Positions 28,642 to 39,300 are shown, counted from the stretch's first letter. The stretch is 64,000 nucleotides of DNA from an uncultured Pelagibacteraceae bacterium (GCA_902528575.1 CABZSV010000001.1:62001-126000); one strand, 5' to 3'. Program-made: numbers and translations. Notes: generated by a model not told the origin, from the sequence alone.

Positions 28642-29142
28642 TTATTTCTCTTTAAGTCTAGGGAATAATTCTACAAAATTACAGGGTTTATGATTAACGT
28701 CTAATTGATGCTTTAATATTCCATCCCACGCATCAGTTACACCTCCAGAGGATCCTGGTAATGCAAATATATATTTACCATTAGATAAAGCTGCACAAGC
28801 TCTAGATTGTATAGAGGATGTTCCAACTGTTTTTAGACTTATTGTTCTAAAAACCTCCCCAAATCCAGGTATATGTTTATCTGCAATTTCATTAACTGCT
28901 TCAGGAGTTATATCTCTTCCTGTAAGACCTGTTCCTCCTGTAGTTATTATAACATCTATCTCTTTTTGATTGGTCCATTCTTTTAAAATTTTTACAATAT
29001 CTTCTTTATTATCTTTGCAAATTTTTCTATCAATTAATTGATGTTTGGCTTCTTTAATTTTTTCAACCAAGATTGCACCCGATTTATCATTATCAAATGT
29101 TCTTGTATCTGTTACAGTTAATAAAGCTATATTTACATCCAT
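28642..29142 (-). CDS. moaB: Molybdenum cofactor biosynthesis protein MoaB/MogA family
   Basis: IITTGGTGLTGRDITPEAV, FRTISLKTVGTSSIQSRACAAL, FALPGSSGGVTDAWDGIL. Confidence 0.92.
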   Translation of the reverse strand: MDVNIALLTVTDTRTFDNDKSGAILVEKIKEAKHQLIDRKICKDNKEDIVKILKEWTNQKEIDVIITTGGTGLTGRDITPEAVNEIADKHIPGFGEVFRTISLKTVGTSSIQSRACAALSNGKYIFALPGSSGGVTDAWDGILKHQLDVNHKPCNFVELFPRLKEK

Positions 29143-29151
29143 AATTTAAAA

Positions 29152-29898
29152 ATGATTATATTATCAATTCTTTTTTTTGTAACCGCTTTAATATACTCAA
29201 GTGTTGGATTTGGAGGTGGCTCAACATATCTTGCAATACTTTTAATTTGGGGTGTACCTTACACAATATTCCCCGTTATAGCTCTTGTATGTAATATTAT
29301 TGTTGTATCTGGTAATTCTATTAATTTCATAAGATCTAAAAACATTAATTTTAATTTACTTTTTCCTTATTTAATTGGCTCTATTCCATTTGCATTTATT
29401 GGAGGATCAATAACAATTGAAAAAAGTTTATTTGAGATTTTATTATTTTGTATTTTGTTGGTTGCAGGCATTTTTTTATTAATTGAGAGCAAGTCTTTTA
29501 ATAAAGAGAAAATTAAAATTAACCAAATATCAAGATTAATCTCAATTTCTATTGGATCGATAATTGGCTTTATGTCAGGATTAGTAGGAATTGGTGGAGG
29601 AATTTTTTTAAGCCCCCTTCTTTTTTTAATGAAAGCTGGATACCCTAGACATATCACCAGCAGTGCATCTTTATTTATTTTAATCAATTCTATCTTTGGA
29701 ATAGCCGGACAATTGACAAAAGATCAGGTTTTAGATCAGGTTATTAACTATTGGCCATTATTTTTAACGGTGCTTATTGGAGGACAAATTGGTAGCTTAT
29801 TAAACATTAAATTTTTATCGAACAAAATTTTAGCTCTACTAACTTCTTTTCTTGTAATTTTTGTCGCAATAAGAATGGGAATTAAACTGATAGCTTAA
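29152..29898 (+). CDS. TauE/SafE family sulfite exporter-like permease
   Basis: YSSVGFGGGSTYLA, GFMSGLVGIGGGIFLSPLL. Confidence 0.88.
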   Translation: MIILSILFFVTALIYSSVGFGGGSTYLAILLIWGVPYTIFPVIALVCNIIVVSGNSINFIRSKNINFNLLFPYLIGSIPFAFIGGSITIEKSLFEILLFCILLVAGIFLLIESKSFNKEKIKINQISRLISISIGSIIGFMSGLVGIGGGIFLSPLLFLMKAGYPRHITSSASLFILINSIFGIAGQLTKDQVLDQVINYWPLFLTVLIGGQIGSLLNIKFLSNKILALLTSFLVIFVAIRMGIKLIA

Positions 29899-29918
29899 GA
29901 TTGAAGCTCTTGCAAAAA

Positions 29919-30806
29919 TTAAATAACCTGTTTGTTTCCACCTTTTTTAACAAAGTAAATACCAATGCAAACTGCAATTAAAGAAATTAAAACTTTAGTA
30001 GTAATTAATTCTTTTAAAAATATGTAACCTAAAATAGTTCCAAAAATTGGTATCAAATAAGAAACTTGAGATTGAAAAATTAATCCATTTGTAGTCAAAA
30101 TTCTAAAACGTAACAACCAAGCAATTCCTGTAGGAACAATTCCTAAATAAATAGCTGATATAAGAGAGTCTGTTCTTGGTATGGTTTGAAAGGGTTTTTC
30201 AATTAAAAATGTTAATGGTAACAAAATAATTATCGCCCAAATTAAAATAGATCCAGTTACATTTTCATTTTTTTTATTACTTATTTTTAACGTTAGTACC
30301 CCACCTATAACATAACAAGTTGATCCAAGTAATATCAACAAAGCTGAAACAAAATTATTTTCATCTATTAAAAGATTGTCAGAAAATAAAAAAACTATTC
30401 CAGAAAATCCAATTAAAATCCCAATGGTTTTTACTAAATTGAATTTTTCGTTTTTTGTATAAAAATGAGCTAGCACTGTGGAGCTTAAAGGAGTAGTTGA
30501 CATTAATATAGCTGCCAAATTACTTTGAACTGATTTAACTCCATAAGCAATCAAGAAAAATGGAGCTACCAAATTAATAAACCCTATCATTGCAAACCAA
30601 TGCCAATCTTTAGAAAAAGCTTCAACTTTTATATTTTTAAAATAACACAATAGTAAAACTGGAATTGCTCCAAAAAATACCCTTAGGAAAGCAATTGTAA
30701 CTGGGCCAAAAGAAAAAGTTGCTATTTTTATATTAAAAAACGCAGAAGCCCATATAAGAGATAATATTGTCAATAAAAAGTAATCAATTAATTTTGGTTG
30801 TCTCAT
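29919..30806 (-). CDS. EamA/DMT family transporter
   Basis: Ten hydrophobic segments; LSLIWASAFFNIKI, VSYLIPIFGTILGYIFLKE. Confidence 0.88.
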   Translation of the reverse strand: MRQPKLIDYFLLTILSLIWASAFFNIKIATFSFGPVTIAFLRVFFGAIPVLLLCYFKNIKVEAFSKDWHWFAMIGFINLVAPFFLIAYGVKSVQSNLAAILMSTTPLSSTVLAHFYTKNEKFNLVKTIGILIGFSGIVFLFSDNLLIDENNFVSALLILLGSTCYVIGGVLTLKISNKKNENVTGSILIWAIIILLPLTFLIEKPFQTIPRTDSLISAIYLGIVPTGIAWLLRFRILTTNGLIFQSQVSYLIPIFGTILGYIFLKELITTKVLISLIAVCIGIYFVKKGGNKQVI

Positions 30807-31285
30807 TCAGTTATCTCTTTTATCTCACCGGAGGTTAAGGCAATTAAATTTTCAAAATTTATTTCAAATACTGCATTAGGATGACCTGCGGCTGCAAAAA
30901 TAGAAGAAAATCTATTTAAAGTTTCATCAATGAAAATTTTTATTTTTGTTAAATGTCCTGTTGGAGATACTCCACCAATTGTATATCCAGTAATTTTTTT
31001 AACATCTTCTGGGTTCGCCATCGAAACATCTTTTTCATCTAAAATTTTTTTTAATTTATTTAATGAGCACCTTTTATCTCCAGAAACTAAACATAAAACA
31101 TAACTATCCCCTGCCTTAAAAAGTAAGCTTTTGACAATGGCTCCTACTTTGCAACCTAAAGCTGTAGCTGCATCGTTAGCTGTTCTCGCAGTTTGCTCCA
31201 AAACAATCACTTTAAGATCTGGGTTAAATTGTTTTAGAGATTTTTCTGCTCTTAATACTGGCTCTTTATTTAGTATTGAATTCAC
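30803..31285 (-). CDS. YbaK/prolyl-tRNA deacylase-like protein
   Basis: QTARTANDAATALGCKVGAIVKSLLF, TGYTIGGVSPTGH, FAAAGHPNAVFEI. Confidence 0.88.
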   Translation of the reverse strand: MNSILNKEPVLRAEKSLKQFNPDLKVIVLEQTARTANDAATALGCKVGAIVKSLLFKAGDSYVLCLVSGDKRCSLNKLKKILDEKDVSMANPEDVKKITGYTIGGVSPTGHLTKIKIFIDETLNRFSSIFAAAGHPNAVFEINFENLIALTSGEIKEITE

Positions 31286-31422
31286 AAGTTTAATTAATTT
31301 ATTATTTTAGTGACTAATTACACTACTTATGTGAAAATTGCATAGGTGTTATTTATTAAATAAGCAATATTTTTAAGTATTTTTTTGCTAATTAGGCCAA
31401 ACAAAATTACATAGGAGACAAA

Positions 31423-32829
31423 ATGAGTGCAGCAAACGTATTAAAATATATCAAAGAAAAAGAAGCAGAATTTGTGGATCTAAGATTCACTGATCCAAGG
31501 GGAAAACTTCAACACTTAACAATGGATGCTTCAATAGTTGATGAAGGTATGTTGAATGAAGGTGTCTTTTTTGACGGTTCGTCTATTGCTGGTTGGAAAG
31601 CAATTAATGAGTCTGACATGATTTTAAAACCTGATACTGCAAGAATGTTCATGGATCCTTTTACGTCTCATAATACTGTAGTTTTGTTTTGTGACATTCT
31701 AGATGCAATTAAAAAAGACCCTTATGAAAGAGATCCAAGAGGTGTTGCTAAAAAAGCTGAAGAATATTTAAAAGCTTCAGGTATAGGTGATAAAGCTTTT
31801 TTTGGACCTGAGCCAGAATTTTTTGTTTTTGACGATGTAAGAATTAAAAATGATATGAATGAGTGTGGATTTAAATTAGATAGTAAAGAAGGTCCTTACA
31901 ATTCAGGTAAAGAATATGAAAATGGAAATATGGGTCATAGACCTCAAATTAAAGGAGGATATTTCCCAGTACCACCAGTTGATAGTGAACAAGACATGCG
32001 TGGTGAGTATCTTAAAAATTTGAAAGAAGTTGGTATTAAAGTTGAAAAACATCACCATGAAGTTGCTCCTAGTCAGCACGAGCTTGGAATGTATTTTGGA
32101 ACTTTAGTAAACCAAGCTGATAACGTCCAATTATATAAATATGTTGTTCAAATGGTTACACATTCATTTGGAAAAACTGCAACATTTATGCCAAAGCCAG
32201 TTGCTGGAGACAATGGTTCAGGTATGCACATCCACCAATCTATTTGGAAAGGTGATACTCCGGTATTTTCAGGTGATGCGTATTCTGGATTAAGCGAAAC
32301 TGCGTTACATTATATTGGCGGAATTTTAAAACATGCTAAAGCGATTAATGCTTTTGCTAACTCTACAACAAACAGTTACAAAAGGTTAATTCCAGGTTTT
32401 GAAGCTCCAGTTCTTCTTGCGTATTCAGCAAGAAATAGATCTGCTTCTTGTAGAATACCGATCACATTAAGTAAAAAAGGTGCAAGATGTGAAATTAGAT
32501 TTCCAGATGCTGCAGGAAACCCATATTTAACTTTCGCAGCTATGTTAATGGCTGGAATTGATGGGATTAAAAATAAAATTCATCCAGGTGAATCTTTTGA
32601 TAAAGATTTATATGAATTACCACCTGAAGAAGTTAAAGCTATTCCAACAGTTTGCGGTTCTTTAAGAGAAGCAATGGAAAGTTTAGATAAAGACAGAGAG
32701 TTTTTAACTCAAGGCGGTGTCTTTACTGATGATCAAATTGATGCTTACATTGCTCTTAAGTTTGAAGAAATTCACAAATTTGAACATGCACCTCATCCTG
32801 TAGAGTTTGAGATGTATTACAGTAGCTAA
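31423..32829 (+). CDS. glnA: Type I glutamine synthetase
   Basis: [67 protein letters not shown]. Confidence 0.97.
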   Translation: MSAANVLKYIKEKEAEFVDLRFTDPRGKLQHLTMDASIVDEGMLNEGVFFDGSSIAGWKAINESDMILKPDTARMFMDPFTSHNTVVLFCDILDAIKKDPYERDPRGVAKKAEEYLKASGIGDKAFFGPEPEFFVFDDVRIKNDMNECGFKLDSKEGPYNSGKEYENGNMGHRPQIKGGYFPVPPVDSEQDMRGEYLKNLKEVGIKVEKHHHEVAPSQHELGMYFGTLVNQADNVQLYKYVVQMVTHSFGKTATFMPKPVAGDNGSGMHIHQSIWKGDTPVFSGDAYSGLSETALHYIGGILKHAKAINAFANSTTNSYKRLIPGFEAPVLLAYSARNRSASCRIPITLSKKGARCEIRFPDAAGNPYLTFAAMLMAGIDGIKNKIHPGESFDKDLYELPPEEVKAIPTVCGSLREAMESLDKDREFLTQGGVFTDDQIDAYIALKFEEIHKFEHAPHPVEFEMYYSS

Positions 32830-32838
32830 TAAATTTAA

Positions 32839-33009
32839 TTACTGTCTAGTTGTTGCAATTGTATCTTTGTTAACACCTTTTTTAACTACGTAATCTTGTG
32901 TGCCGTTCGCACCGGTTTCAACTTCTTTACGTAGTTCTTTAAAGAATGTTTTTTCCTTTAAAGAGTCTTTTAAGTTTTTAACAAGATTTTTAAACTCAAA
33001 TTTGTTCAT
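32839..33009 (-). CDS. Candidate small protein, 56 aa (or structured small RNA)
   Basis: Not in ORF track. MNKFEFKNLVKNLKDSLKEKTFFKELRKEVETGANGTQDYVVKKGVNKDTIATTRQ*; own candidate promoter TTGCAT-17-TATAGT. Confidence 0.55.
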   Translation of the reverse strand: MNKFEFKNLVKNLKDSLKEKTFFKELRKEVETGANGTQDYVVKKGVNKDTIATTRQ

Positions 33010-33015
33010 AAAGAA

Positions 33016-33044
33016 ACTATATACTAGATATGCATATAATGCAA
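33016..33044 (-). promoter_or_regulatory. Candidate sigma70 promoter for the 56-aa ORF
   Basis: Minus strand TTGCAT (33044-33039), 17-bp spacer, TATAGT (33021-33016); predicted TSS at about the ATG (33009). Confidence 0.45.
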
Positions 33045-33075
33045 TACAGATATGCGATAAATGGGATAATACAAC

Positions 33076-33411
33076 TTATGATATTTTGAAAGACTCTCCG
33101 CAGCCGCAACGCTCAGTTTCATTAGGATTATTGAACACAAATGATGAGGATAATTCCTCCTTTTTATAATCCATTTCAGTACCAAGAAGATACATAATAG
33201 CAGCTGAATCAACAAATACTTTCACACCCTTATCCTCAATAATTTCGTCATTAGGATTTAACTCTTTTGTATACTCCATTACATAAGACATCCCTGCACA
33301 ACCACCTGATTTAACTGACACTCTAACACCAATAGAATCTTTTTCAGCATTAGACATTATTTCTTTTATTCTTAATGCTGCGTTATCACTTAATTTAATT
33401 ATTGGGTTCAT
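33076..33411 (-). CDS. A-type Fe-S carrier (SufA/ErpA/IscA family)
   Basis: VRVSVKSGGCAGMSYVMEY and ERCGCGESF. Confidence 0.92.
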   Translation of the reverse strand: MNPIIKLSDNAALRIKEIMSNAEKDSIGVRVSVKSGGCAGMSYVMEYTKELNPNDEIIEDKGVKVFVDSAAIMYLLGTEMDYKKEELSSSFVFNNPNETERCGCGESFKIS

Positions 33412-33710
33412 TATAAATTCAATTCCAATTTTGCTGCTTCTGACATCATATCTTTATTCCACGGTGGATCCCAAACTAACTCAAGATCAACATCCTCTAT
33501 ACCTTCTACTTGCATTGCACCATCTTTTACTTCTTTGGGTAAACTTTCAGCTACTGGGCAATTTGGTGTAGTTAAAGTCATTTTAATTTTAGCAAACTTA
33601 TCGTCCTCAACCTTAATATCATAAATCAAACCCAATTCGTAGATATTTACAGGTAACTCAGGGTCATAAATTTTTCTTATTTCTTCAATTATCTGTTCTT
33701 TTTTTGACAT
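33411..33710 (-). CDS. sufT: SufT / DUF59 (MIP18) family protein
   Basis: IYDPELPVNIYELGLIYDI, MTLTTPNCPVAESLP, LVWDPPWNKDMMSEAAKLEL. Confidence 0.92.
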   Translation of the reverse strand: MSKKEQIIEEIRKIYDPELPVNIYELGLIYDIKVEDDKFAKIKMTLTTPNCPVAESLPKEVKDGAMQVEGIEDVDLELVWDPPWNKDMMSEAAKLELNL

Positions 33711-33713
33711 AAT

Positions 33714-34178
33714 TTAATTTTCCGTTTTTACTTCCTCTGTTTTTTCATCAAAAGCAGAAACCATTGTATGCCAAGATAAAGTTGCGCACTTAACTCTCAT
33801 TGGATATTGCTTAACACCAGATAAACACATTAGTTTAGTTTTTTCATCTTCATTCAAATACTTAGATTTTAATTCAGGATTTTCCTTAATCATTCCTAAA
33901 AAATCCTCAACTATCTCTTTAGCCTCATGCTCATTTTTTCCTTTAATTAAATCTGTCATTATAGAAGCTGAAGCCATTGAAATCGCACAACCACTCCCTT
34001 GAAAGGACGCATCTTCTACAATTTTTTGTCCATTTAGTTTTAAATAAACATGAACATTATCACCACAAAGTGGATTATTACCTTTAGCATCTTTATTAAA
34101 ACCTTCTGTCTTTCTAAGATTTCTAGGATTCTTACCGTGTTCTAATATAATTTCTTGATAAAGTTCTTTTAAATTCAT
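33714..34178 (-). CDS. sufU: Fe-S scaffold/transfer protein SufU
   Basis: HGKNPRNLRK, GNNPLCGDNVHVYLKL, ASFQGSGCAISMASASIM, RVKCATLSWHTM. Confidence 0.93.
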   Translation of the reverse strand: MNLKELYQEIILEHGKNPRNLRKTEGFNKDAKGNNPLCGDNVHVYLKLNGQKIVEDASFQGSGCAISMASASIMTDLIKGKNEHEAKEIVEDFLGMIKENPELKSKYLNEDEKTKLMCLSGVKQYPMRVKCATLSWHTMVSAFDEKTEEVKTEN

Positions 34179-35395
34179 TATAAATTAAATATTTTTTTAC
34201 AGTTGTTAATTGACTCATTCAACTGATCTAAATCCTCTTTTGTATTATAAATACCAACTGATGCTCTAGCACTAGCTGGAATATTTAATTTGTCATGTAG
34301 AATTTGACAACAATGATGCCCTGCTCTTATTGCAACCCCGTCTTCATCCAAGATAGTTGCTATATCATGAGGGTGAACTCCTTCTATAGTGAATGATAAA
34401 ACCCCTCCTTTATTTTTTGGATTTCCGATAAGTTTAACTGAGTTATTTTTTTGTAATAGTTCTTGCCCGTATTCAACTAAATCAGCTTCGTGTTTCATAA
34501 CATTTTCAATACCAATGCTTTCTAAAAATTTTATTGATTGGTCGAAAGCAATTACTTGTGCTGTAGCCATAGTTCCTGCCTCGTATTTATTTGGCAATTC
34601 ACCATAGGAAATCCTATCTTTTTTAACTTCATTTATCATTCCTCCACCACCTTGGTATGGAGGTAATTCTTCTAACCATTTTTTCTTACCGTAAAGAACT
34701 CCTAAACCTGTAGGTCCATACATTTTATGACATGAAATTGCATAGAAATCACAATCTAATTCTTGCATATCTAGTTTTAAGTGCGGAGCTCCTTGACATC
34801 CATCGACTACAACAATTATTCCTTTTGAATGTGCAAGTTGGGTAATTTCTTTTACAGGTAAAATTGCACCTGTTACATTCGACAGATGAGTAATAGAAAT
34901 TAATTTTGTTTTTGGAGTTATTTTCTTTTCTATTTCTTCAAGTGTGATTTCGCCTTCTTCATTTATTTCAGCAAAATTGATTTTTATATTTTTTGATTTT
35001 CTTAAGAAATGCCATGGCACATAATTTGAATGATGCTCAAGTTCCGTAATTAATACTTCATCACCTTCCTGTAGGTAACTTTGGCCTAATGTATTAGCAA
35101 CTAAATTTAATGCTTCTGTAGCACCTTTTGTAAAAACAATTTCATTTTTATCTTTAGCGTTAATATATTTTTGAACTGATGATCTTGTATTTTCATATAA
35201 ATTAGTTGCTGCTACAGCAAGATAATGAACACTTCTTCCAACGTTAGAAAATTGTTTGGTATAAAATTCATTAATTCTATCCACAACTATTTTTGGTTTT
35301 TGTGATGAATTTGCACTATCTAAATAAACTAGATCATTATTTTGAATTTTTTCATCAAAAATTGGAAATTCTTTTTTTATCTGATCAATATTCAT
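34178..35395 (-). CDS. sufS: Cysteine desulfurase SufS
   Basis: YLDSANSSQKP, ELEHHSNYVPW, SCHKMYGPTGLGVLYGKK, RAGHHCCQ. Confidence 0.95.
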   Translation of the reverse strand: MNIDQIKKEFPIFDEKIQNNDLVYLDSANSSQKPKIVVDRINEFYTKQFSNVGRSVHYLAVAATNLYENTRSSVQKYINAKDKNEIVFTKGATEALNLVANTLGQSYLQEGDEVLITELEHHSNYVPWHFLRKSKNIKINFAEINEEGEITLEEIEKKITPKTKLISITHLSNVTGAILPVKEITQLAHSKGIIVVVDGCQGAPHLKLDMQELDCDFYAISCHKMYGPTGLGVLYGKKKWLEELPPYQGGGGMINEVKKDRISYGELPNKYEAGTMATAQVIAFDQSIKFLESIGIENVMKHEADLVEYGQELLQKNNSVKLIGNPKNKGGVLSFTIEGVHPHDIATILDEDGVAIRAGHHCCQILHDKLNIPASARASVGIYNTKEDLDQLNESINNCKKIFNL

Positions 35396-36639
35396 TCTTT
35401 AATTCCAAGCATATTTTTTATTAAGTTTTTTATTTCTGAGTCAGTAATTTTTTCAACAACGTCAAGCAGAAAACCATTAATCAATAGTTCCCTTGACTGC
35501 TGATAACTTAAACCTCTAGACATCAAATAAAATATAGAGTCTTCATTTAAACTGCCTGATGCTGAACCATGCGAACACTTAACGTCATCAGCATAAATTT
35601 CTAGTTCTGGCTTAGCATTAAACTCCGATTCTTTATTTAACAATATTGCTTTGCTCAATTGGTATCCATCAGTTTTCTGGGCATCTGAATTTACAAATAT
35701 CTTGCCTTGATACACTGCTTTAGAGCTTTGTTCTAAAACGCTTTTAATTAATTGATAACTTTTTGTATTTTCAGTTAAGTGATTGATTATTGATCTAATT
35801 TCGTGATGTTTATCATTATTCAATGAAAAAACACCATTAACAAAAGCTGATGAATAAACTCCTTTTAAATTACAGTTTATCTCATTTTTAGAAAAATTAG
35901 ATCCAGAAGATAAAATAAATGTTTCAGAAATACTGTTCTTATCTTGATCAATATTATTAAAAGAATACTTAATATTTTTATTCTCAAATTTATCTACTTT
36001 ATAGTTTTTTAAAACAGCATTTTCCTTTAGTTCAAAGTTATAAAATATATTTAAAAAATTCTTTTCAGATGTATCATTAAACAAATCAATTAATCTTAAG
36101 GAGCTATCTTTATCTAGTTCAAAATTAAGTCGTAAATTAATGTTTTTAGACCAAATTTTTGAATTTGTTGTATGATAGATAATAAGAGGTTTTGCTAACT
36201 GATAACCTTTTTTTACCAATATTTTAAAACATTTGTTAGTAAAGGCATTATTTAAGTCAGATAATGAATTGCTATTTTCAAATTCATTTATAGTTTCTGA
36301 TTGATCAATTATTTCTATTTGATCTTTTTTTTCATATTCAAAATCAATTTTTTCAATTCTACCATTTATAAAAACTATTTTATTATGCTCTAATCCATCC
36401 ACAAATACAGAGGTATCAACTTTATTAGTAGAAGCTTGATCATTATAAAAGCTAAGTTCTCCAATATTATTTTTTATTATTTGATTAAGATCTGAAAATT
36501 TCCAATCTTCTTCTTTTTTATTTGGAAAACCTTTATCTATAAAATTATCTAAACAAAATTTTTTTATCTCGATATCTTTTTGAGATAAACTTAAATTTTT
36601 TATATTATTATAAAAATCTTTTTGTAATTGTTCTTTCAT
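35392..36639 (-). CDS. sufD: Fe-S assembly protein SufD
   Basis: SufBD core near C-terminus (ELEIYADDVKCSHGSASG) in suf context. Confidence 0.92.
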   Translation of the reverse strand: MKEQLQKDFYNNIKNLSLSQKDIEIKKFCLDNFIDKGFPNKKEEDWKFSDLNQIIKNNIGELSFYNDQASTNKVDTSVFVDGLEHNKIVFINGRIEKIDFEYEKKDQIEIIDQSETINEFENSNSLSDLNNAFTNKCFKILVKKGYQLAKPLIIYHTTNSKIWSKNINLRLNFELDKDSSLRLIDLFNDTSEKNFLNIFYNFELKENAVLKNYKVDKFENKNIKYSFNNIDQDKNSISETFILSSGSNFSKNEINCNLKGVYSSAFVNGVFSLNNDKHHEIRSIINHLTENTKSYQLIKSVLEQSSKAVYQGKIFVNSDAQKTDGYQLSKAILLNKESEFNAKPELEIYADDVKCSHGSASGSLNEDSIFYLMSRGLSYQQSRELLINGFLLDVVEKITDSEIKNLIKNMLGIKE

Positions 36640-37386
36640 TTAATTAAAATTTTCGTACCCTTTTTTCTCTAATTCTAAAGCTAAATCTGGACCACCAGAT
36701 TTTACAATTTTTCCATTCATCAAAACATGAACAAAGTCAGGTTTTATATAATCAAGTAATCTTTGGTAGTGTGTAATAATTAAAAATGAATTATTTTTAT
36801 CTCTTAATGTGTTAACTCCATCTGCAACAATCTTTAAAGCATCAATATCTAAACCAGAATCTGTTTCATCTAAAATTGAAAGTTTTGGAGCTAGCAACGA
36901 CATCTGTAAAATTTCATTTTTCTTTTTTTCACCTCCAGAAAAACCAACATTTAATTGTCTGTTTAATTTTTCCTCATCAAATTTTAATTCTTTAGACTTT
37001 TCTTTTACCAATTTTAGAAACTCAATAGCATCAAGCTCTTTCTCACCCCTAGCTTTTCTAACAGCATTTAAAGAAGTTTTTAAAAATATATTTGTATTTA
37101 CACCTGGAATTTCTAAAGGATATTGGAAAGCTAAAAATATACCTTTGTGTGCTCTTTCCTCTGTTTCAAGTTCAAATAAATCTTTTTCTTCAAAAAGAAC
37201 TTCCCCAGAAACCTCATAACCTTTTTTTCCAGATAGAATATTTGATAATGTGCTTTTTCCAGATCCATTAGGACCCATAATTGCATGAACCTCACCGGGA
37301 TTTATATCTAATGATAGCCCGTTTAAAATTGACTTATTATCTATTGTTGCATTTAAATTATTTATTTTAAGCATATTAACCCACAC
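36640..37386 (-). CDS. sufC: Fe-S assembly ATPase SufC
   Basis: [52 protein letters not shown]. Confidence 0.96.
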   Translation of the reverse strand: MWVNMLKINNLNATIDNKSILNGLSLDINPGEVHAIMGPNGSGKSTLSNILSGKKGYEVSGEVLFEEKDLFELETEERAHKGIFLAFQYPLEIPGVNTNIFLKTSLNAVRKARGEKELDAIEFLKLVKEKSKELKFDEEKLNRQLNVGFSGGEKKKNEILQMSLLAPKLSILDETDSGLDIDALKIVADGVNTLRDKNNSFLIITHYQRLLDYIKPDFVHVLMNGKIVKSGGPDLALELEKKGYENFN

Positions 37387-38818
37387 TTCCTTCCAGACTG
37401 ATACCTACAAGTTTTTGGGCTTCTACAGCAAATTCCATAGGTAATTGCTGCAACACTTCCTTACAAAAACCGTTAACGATCAAGCCAACAGCTTCCTCTG
37501 GATTTAATCCTCTTTGTTGACAATAATGTAGCTGCTCTTCACTAATCTTGGATGTAGTTGCCTCATGAGCAATATTGGACTCAGAATTTTTATTTTTTAT
37601 ATAAGGAACAGTGTGAGCTCCACATCTGTTACCCATTAATAAAGAGTCACACTGAGTATAATTAGTTGAATTTTTAGCTTTTGATGAAATATCAACTAAA
37701 CCTCTATATGTCATATCTGAACTACCTGCTGATATTCCTTTAGAAATTATTTTACTTTTAGTATTTTTACCTAGATGGATCATTTTGGTACCTGTATCTG
37801 CTTTTTGATGATTGTTAGTAATAGCTATTGAATAGAACTCACCAACAGAGTTGTCTCCTTTAAGAATACAACTAGGATACTTCCAGGTAATTGCAGAACC
37901 TGTTTCAACTTGTGTCCATGAAATTTTAGAATTTTTACCTTTGCACAAACCTCTTTTGGTTACAAAATTATAAATTCCACCTTTACCATCTTGATCACCT
38001 GGATACCAATTTTGAACAGTTGAATATTTTATTTCCGCATCATCAAGTGCAATTAGTTCTACATTAGCAGCATGTAATTGATTTTCATCTCTCATTGGAG
38101 CTGTACATCCTTCTAAATAACTAACATAACTTCCTTTGTCTGCGATAATTAAAGTTCTTTCAAATTGACCTGTATTTGATGCATTAATTCTAAAATAAGT
38201 TGATAGTTCCATTGGACATCTAACACCCTCTGGAATGTATACAAAAGAACCATCTGTAAAAACTGCTGAATTTAATGTTGCAAAAAAATGATCGCTTGTT
38301 GGGATTACAGAGCCTAAATATTTTTTGACTAATTCAGGGTGGTTTTGAATTGCCTCTGATATAGGACAAAATATAATGCCTTGTTTGGTTAATTCATCTT
38401 TAAAAGTAGTAGCTACAGAAACTGAATCAAATACAGCATCAACAGCTATTCCATTTAATCTCGCTTGCTCTTGCAAAGGAATTCCAAGTTTTTTGTAAGT
38501 TTCTAAAAGTTTAGGATCCAGTTCATCTAAGCTCTTTGGTTTATCTTTCATGCTTTTAGGTGCAGAGTAATAATATAAATCTTGATAATCTATTTTTGGA
38601 AATTTAGGTTTCTGCCAATCTGGCTCTTTTAATACTTTAAATCTCTCAAAAGCTTTTAGTCTAAACTCAAGCATCCATGCAGGCTCTTTTTTAATATTAG
38701 AAATAAATTTAATAACATCTTCATTCAAACCTTTTGGAGCTTGAATATTTTCTATGTCTGTCGAAAAACCATATTTATAGTCTTTTAAATTATTTATCTC
38801 TTTTTGTCTGTTATCCAT
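37376..38818 (-). CDS. sufB: Fe-S assembly protein SufB
   Basis: [44 protein letters not shown]-like and [21 protein letters not shown]. Confidence 0.96.
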   Translation of the reverse strand: MDNRQKEINNLKDYKYGFSTDIENIQAPKGLNEDVIKFISNIKKEPAWMLEFRLKAFERFKVLKEPDWQKPKFPKIDYQDLYYYSAPKSMKDKPKSLDELDPKLLETYKKLGIPLQEQARLNGIAVDAVFDSVSVATTFKDELTKQGIIFCPISEAIQNHPELVKKYLGSVIPTSDHFFATLNSAVFTDGSFVYIPEGVRCPMELSTYFRINASNTGQFERTLIIADKGSYVSYLEGCTAPMRDENQLHAANVELIALDDAEIKYSTVQNWYPGDQDGKGGIYNFVTKRGLCKGKNSKISWTQVETGSAITWKYPSCILKGDNSVGEFYSIAITNNHQKADTGTKMIHLGKNTKSKIISKGISAGSSDMTYRGLVDISSKAKNSTNYTQCDSLLMGNRCGAHTVPYIKNKNSESNIAHEATTSKISEEQLHYCQQRGLNPEEAVGLIVNGFCKEVLQQLPMEFAVEAQKLVGISLEGSVG

Positions 38819-38819
38819 T

Positions 38820-39245
38820 CTAAACTCTTGTTTCTTTATTGTTATTTAACAAATCTTTTAAACTTTTATTTTCAAAGAATGTATTTATGTGTACCTCTAA
38901 TTCATCCCATAGATTATGAGTAATACACTTAGTGGCTTTACCATTGCATCCTTTTTTAGATTCTTTTTTACATTGAACAGTTTTTACTTTTTCATCTACT
39001 GCATGAAAAATATTTGTTAATTTAATATCGTTCGGATTTTTATTTAAAACGTATCCTCCCTGAGTTCCTCTAATACTTTTAACAATTTCGTTTTTTTTTA
39101 ATTTAGAAAAAATTTGTTCTAGATAATCTAAAGATATACCTTGTCTCAATGATATGTCTCTTAGTGATACTGGATTGATGTTATCAAACCTAGCTAAATC
39201 AACTAATGCCATTACAGCATATCTACCTTTTGATGTAAGTTTCAT
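38820..39245 (-). CDS. iscR: Rrf2-family Fe-S regulator IscR
   Basis: [53 protein letters not shown] (three Cys + His). Confidence 0.9.
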   Translation of the reverse strand: MKLTSKGRYAVMALVDLARFDNINPVSLRDISLRQGISLDYLEQIFSKLKKNEIVKSIRGTQGGYVLNKNPNDIKLTNIFHAVDEKVKTVQCKKESKKGCNGKATKCITHNLWDELEVHINTFFENKSLKDLLNNNKETRV

Positions 39246-39275
39246 TTTTTACCCTTAAATTGTGGGTTTTTATAC

Positions 39276-39300
39276 ATACCTGACTAAAATGGTCAAGTTT
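39276..39300. promoter_or_regulatory. Type-1 IscR-like operator overlapping iscR-suf promoter
   Basis: ATACCTGACTAAAATGGTCAAGTTT; 23/25 vs ATASYYGACTRWWWYAGTCRRSTAT; minus-strand -35 TTGACC, 16-bp spacer, -10 TATAAA. Confidence 0.8.

Noticed and set aside
28499-28693. 64-aa plus ORF (MQVFVETVFLNG...)
   Set aside because: Out-of-frame reading of the frameshifted DUF1244 gene.
32900-33169. Plus-strand ORF over the glnA/erpA intergenic region
   Set aside because: Antisense to the Fe-S carrier C-terminus and to the better-supported 56-aa ORF; no family resemblance.
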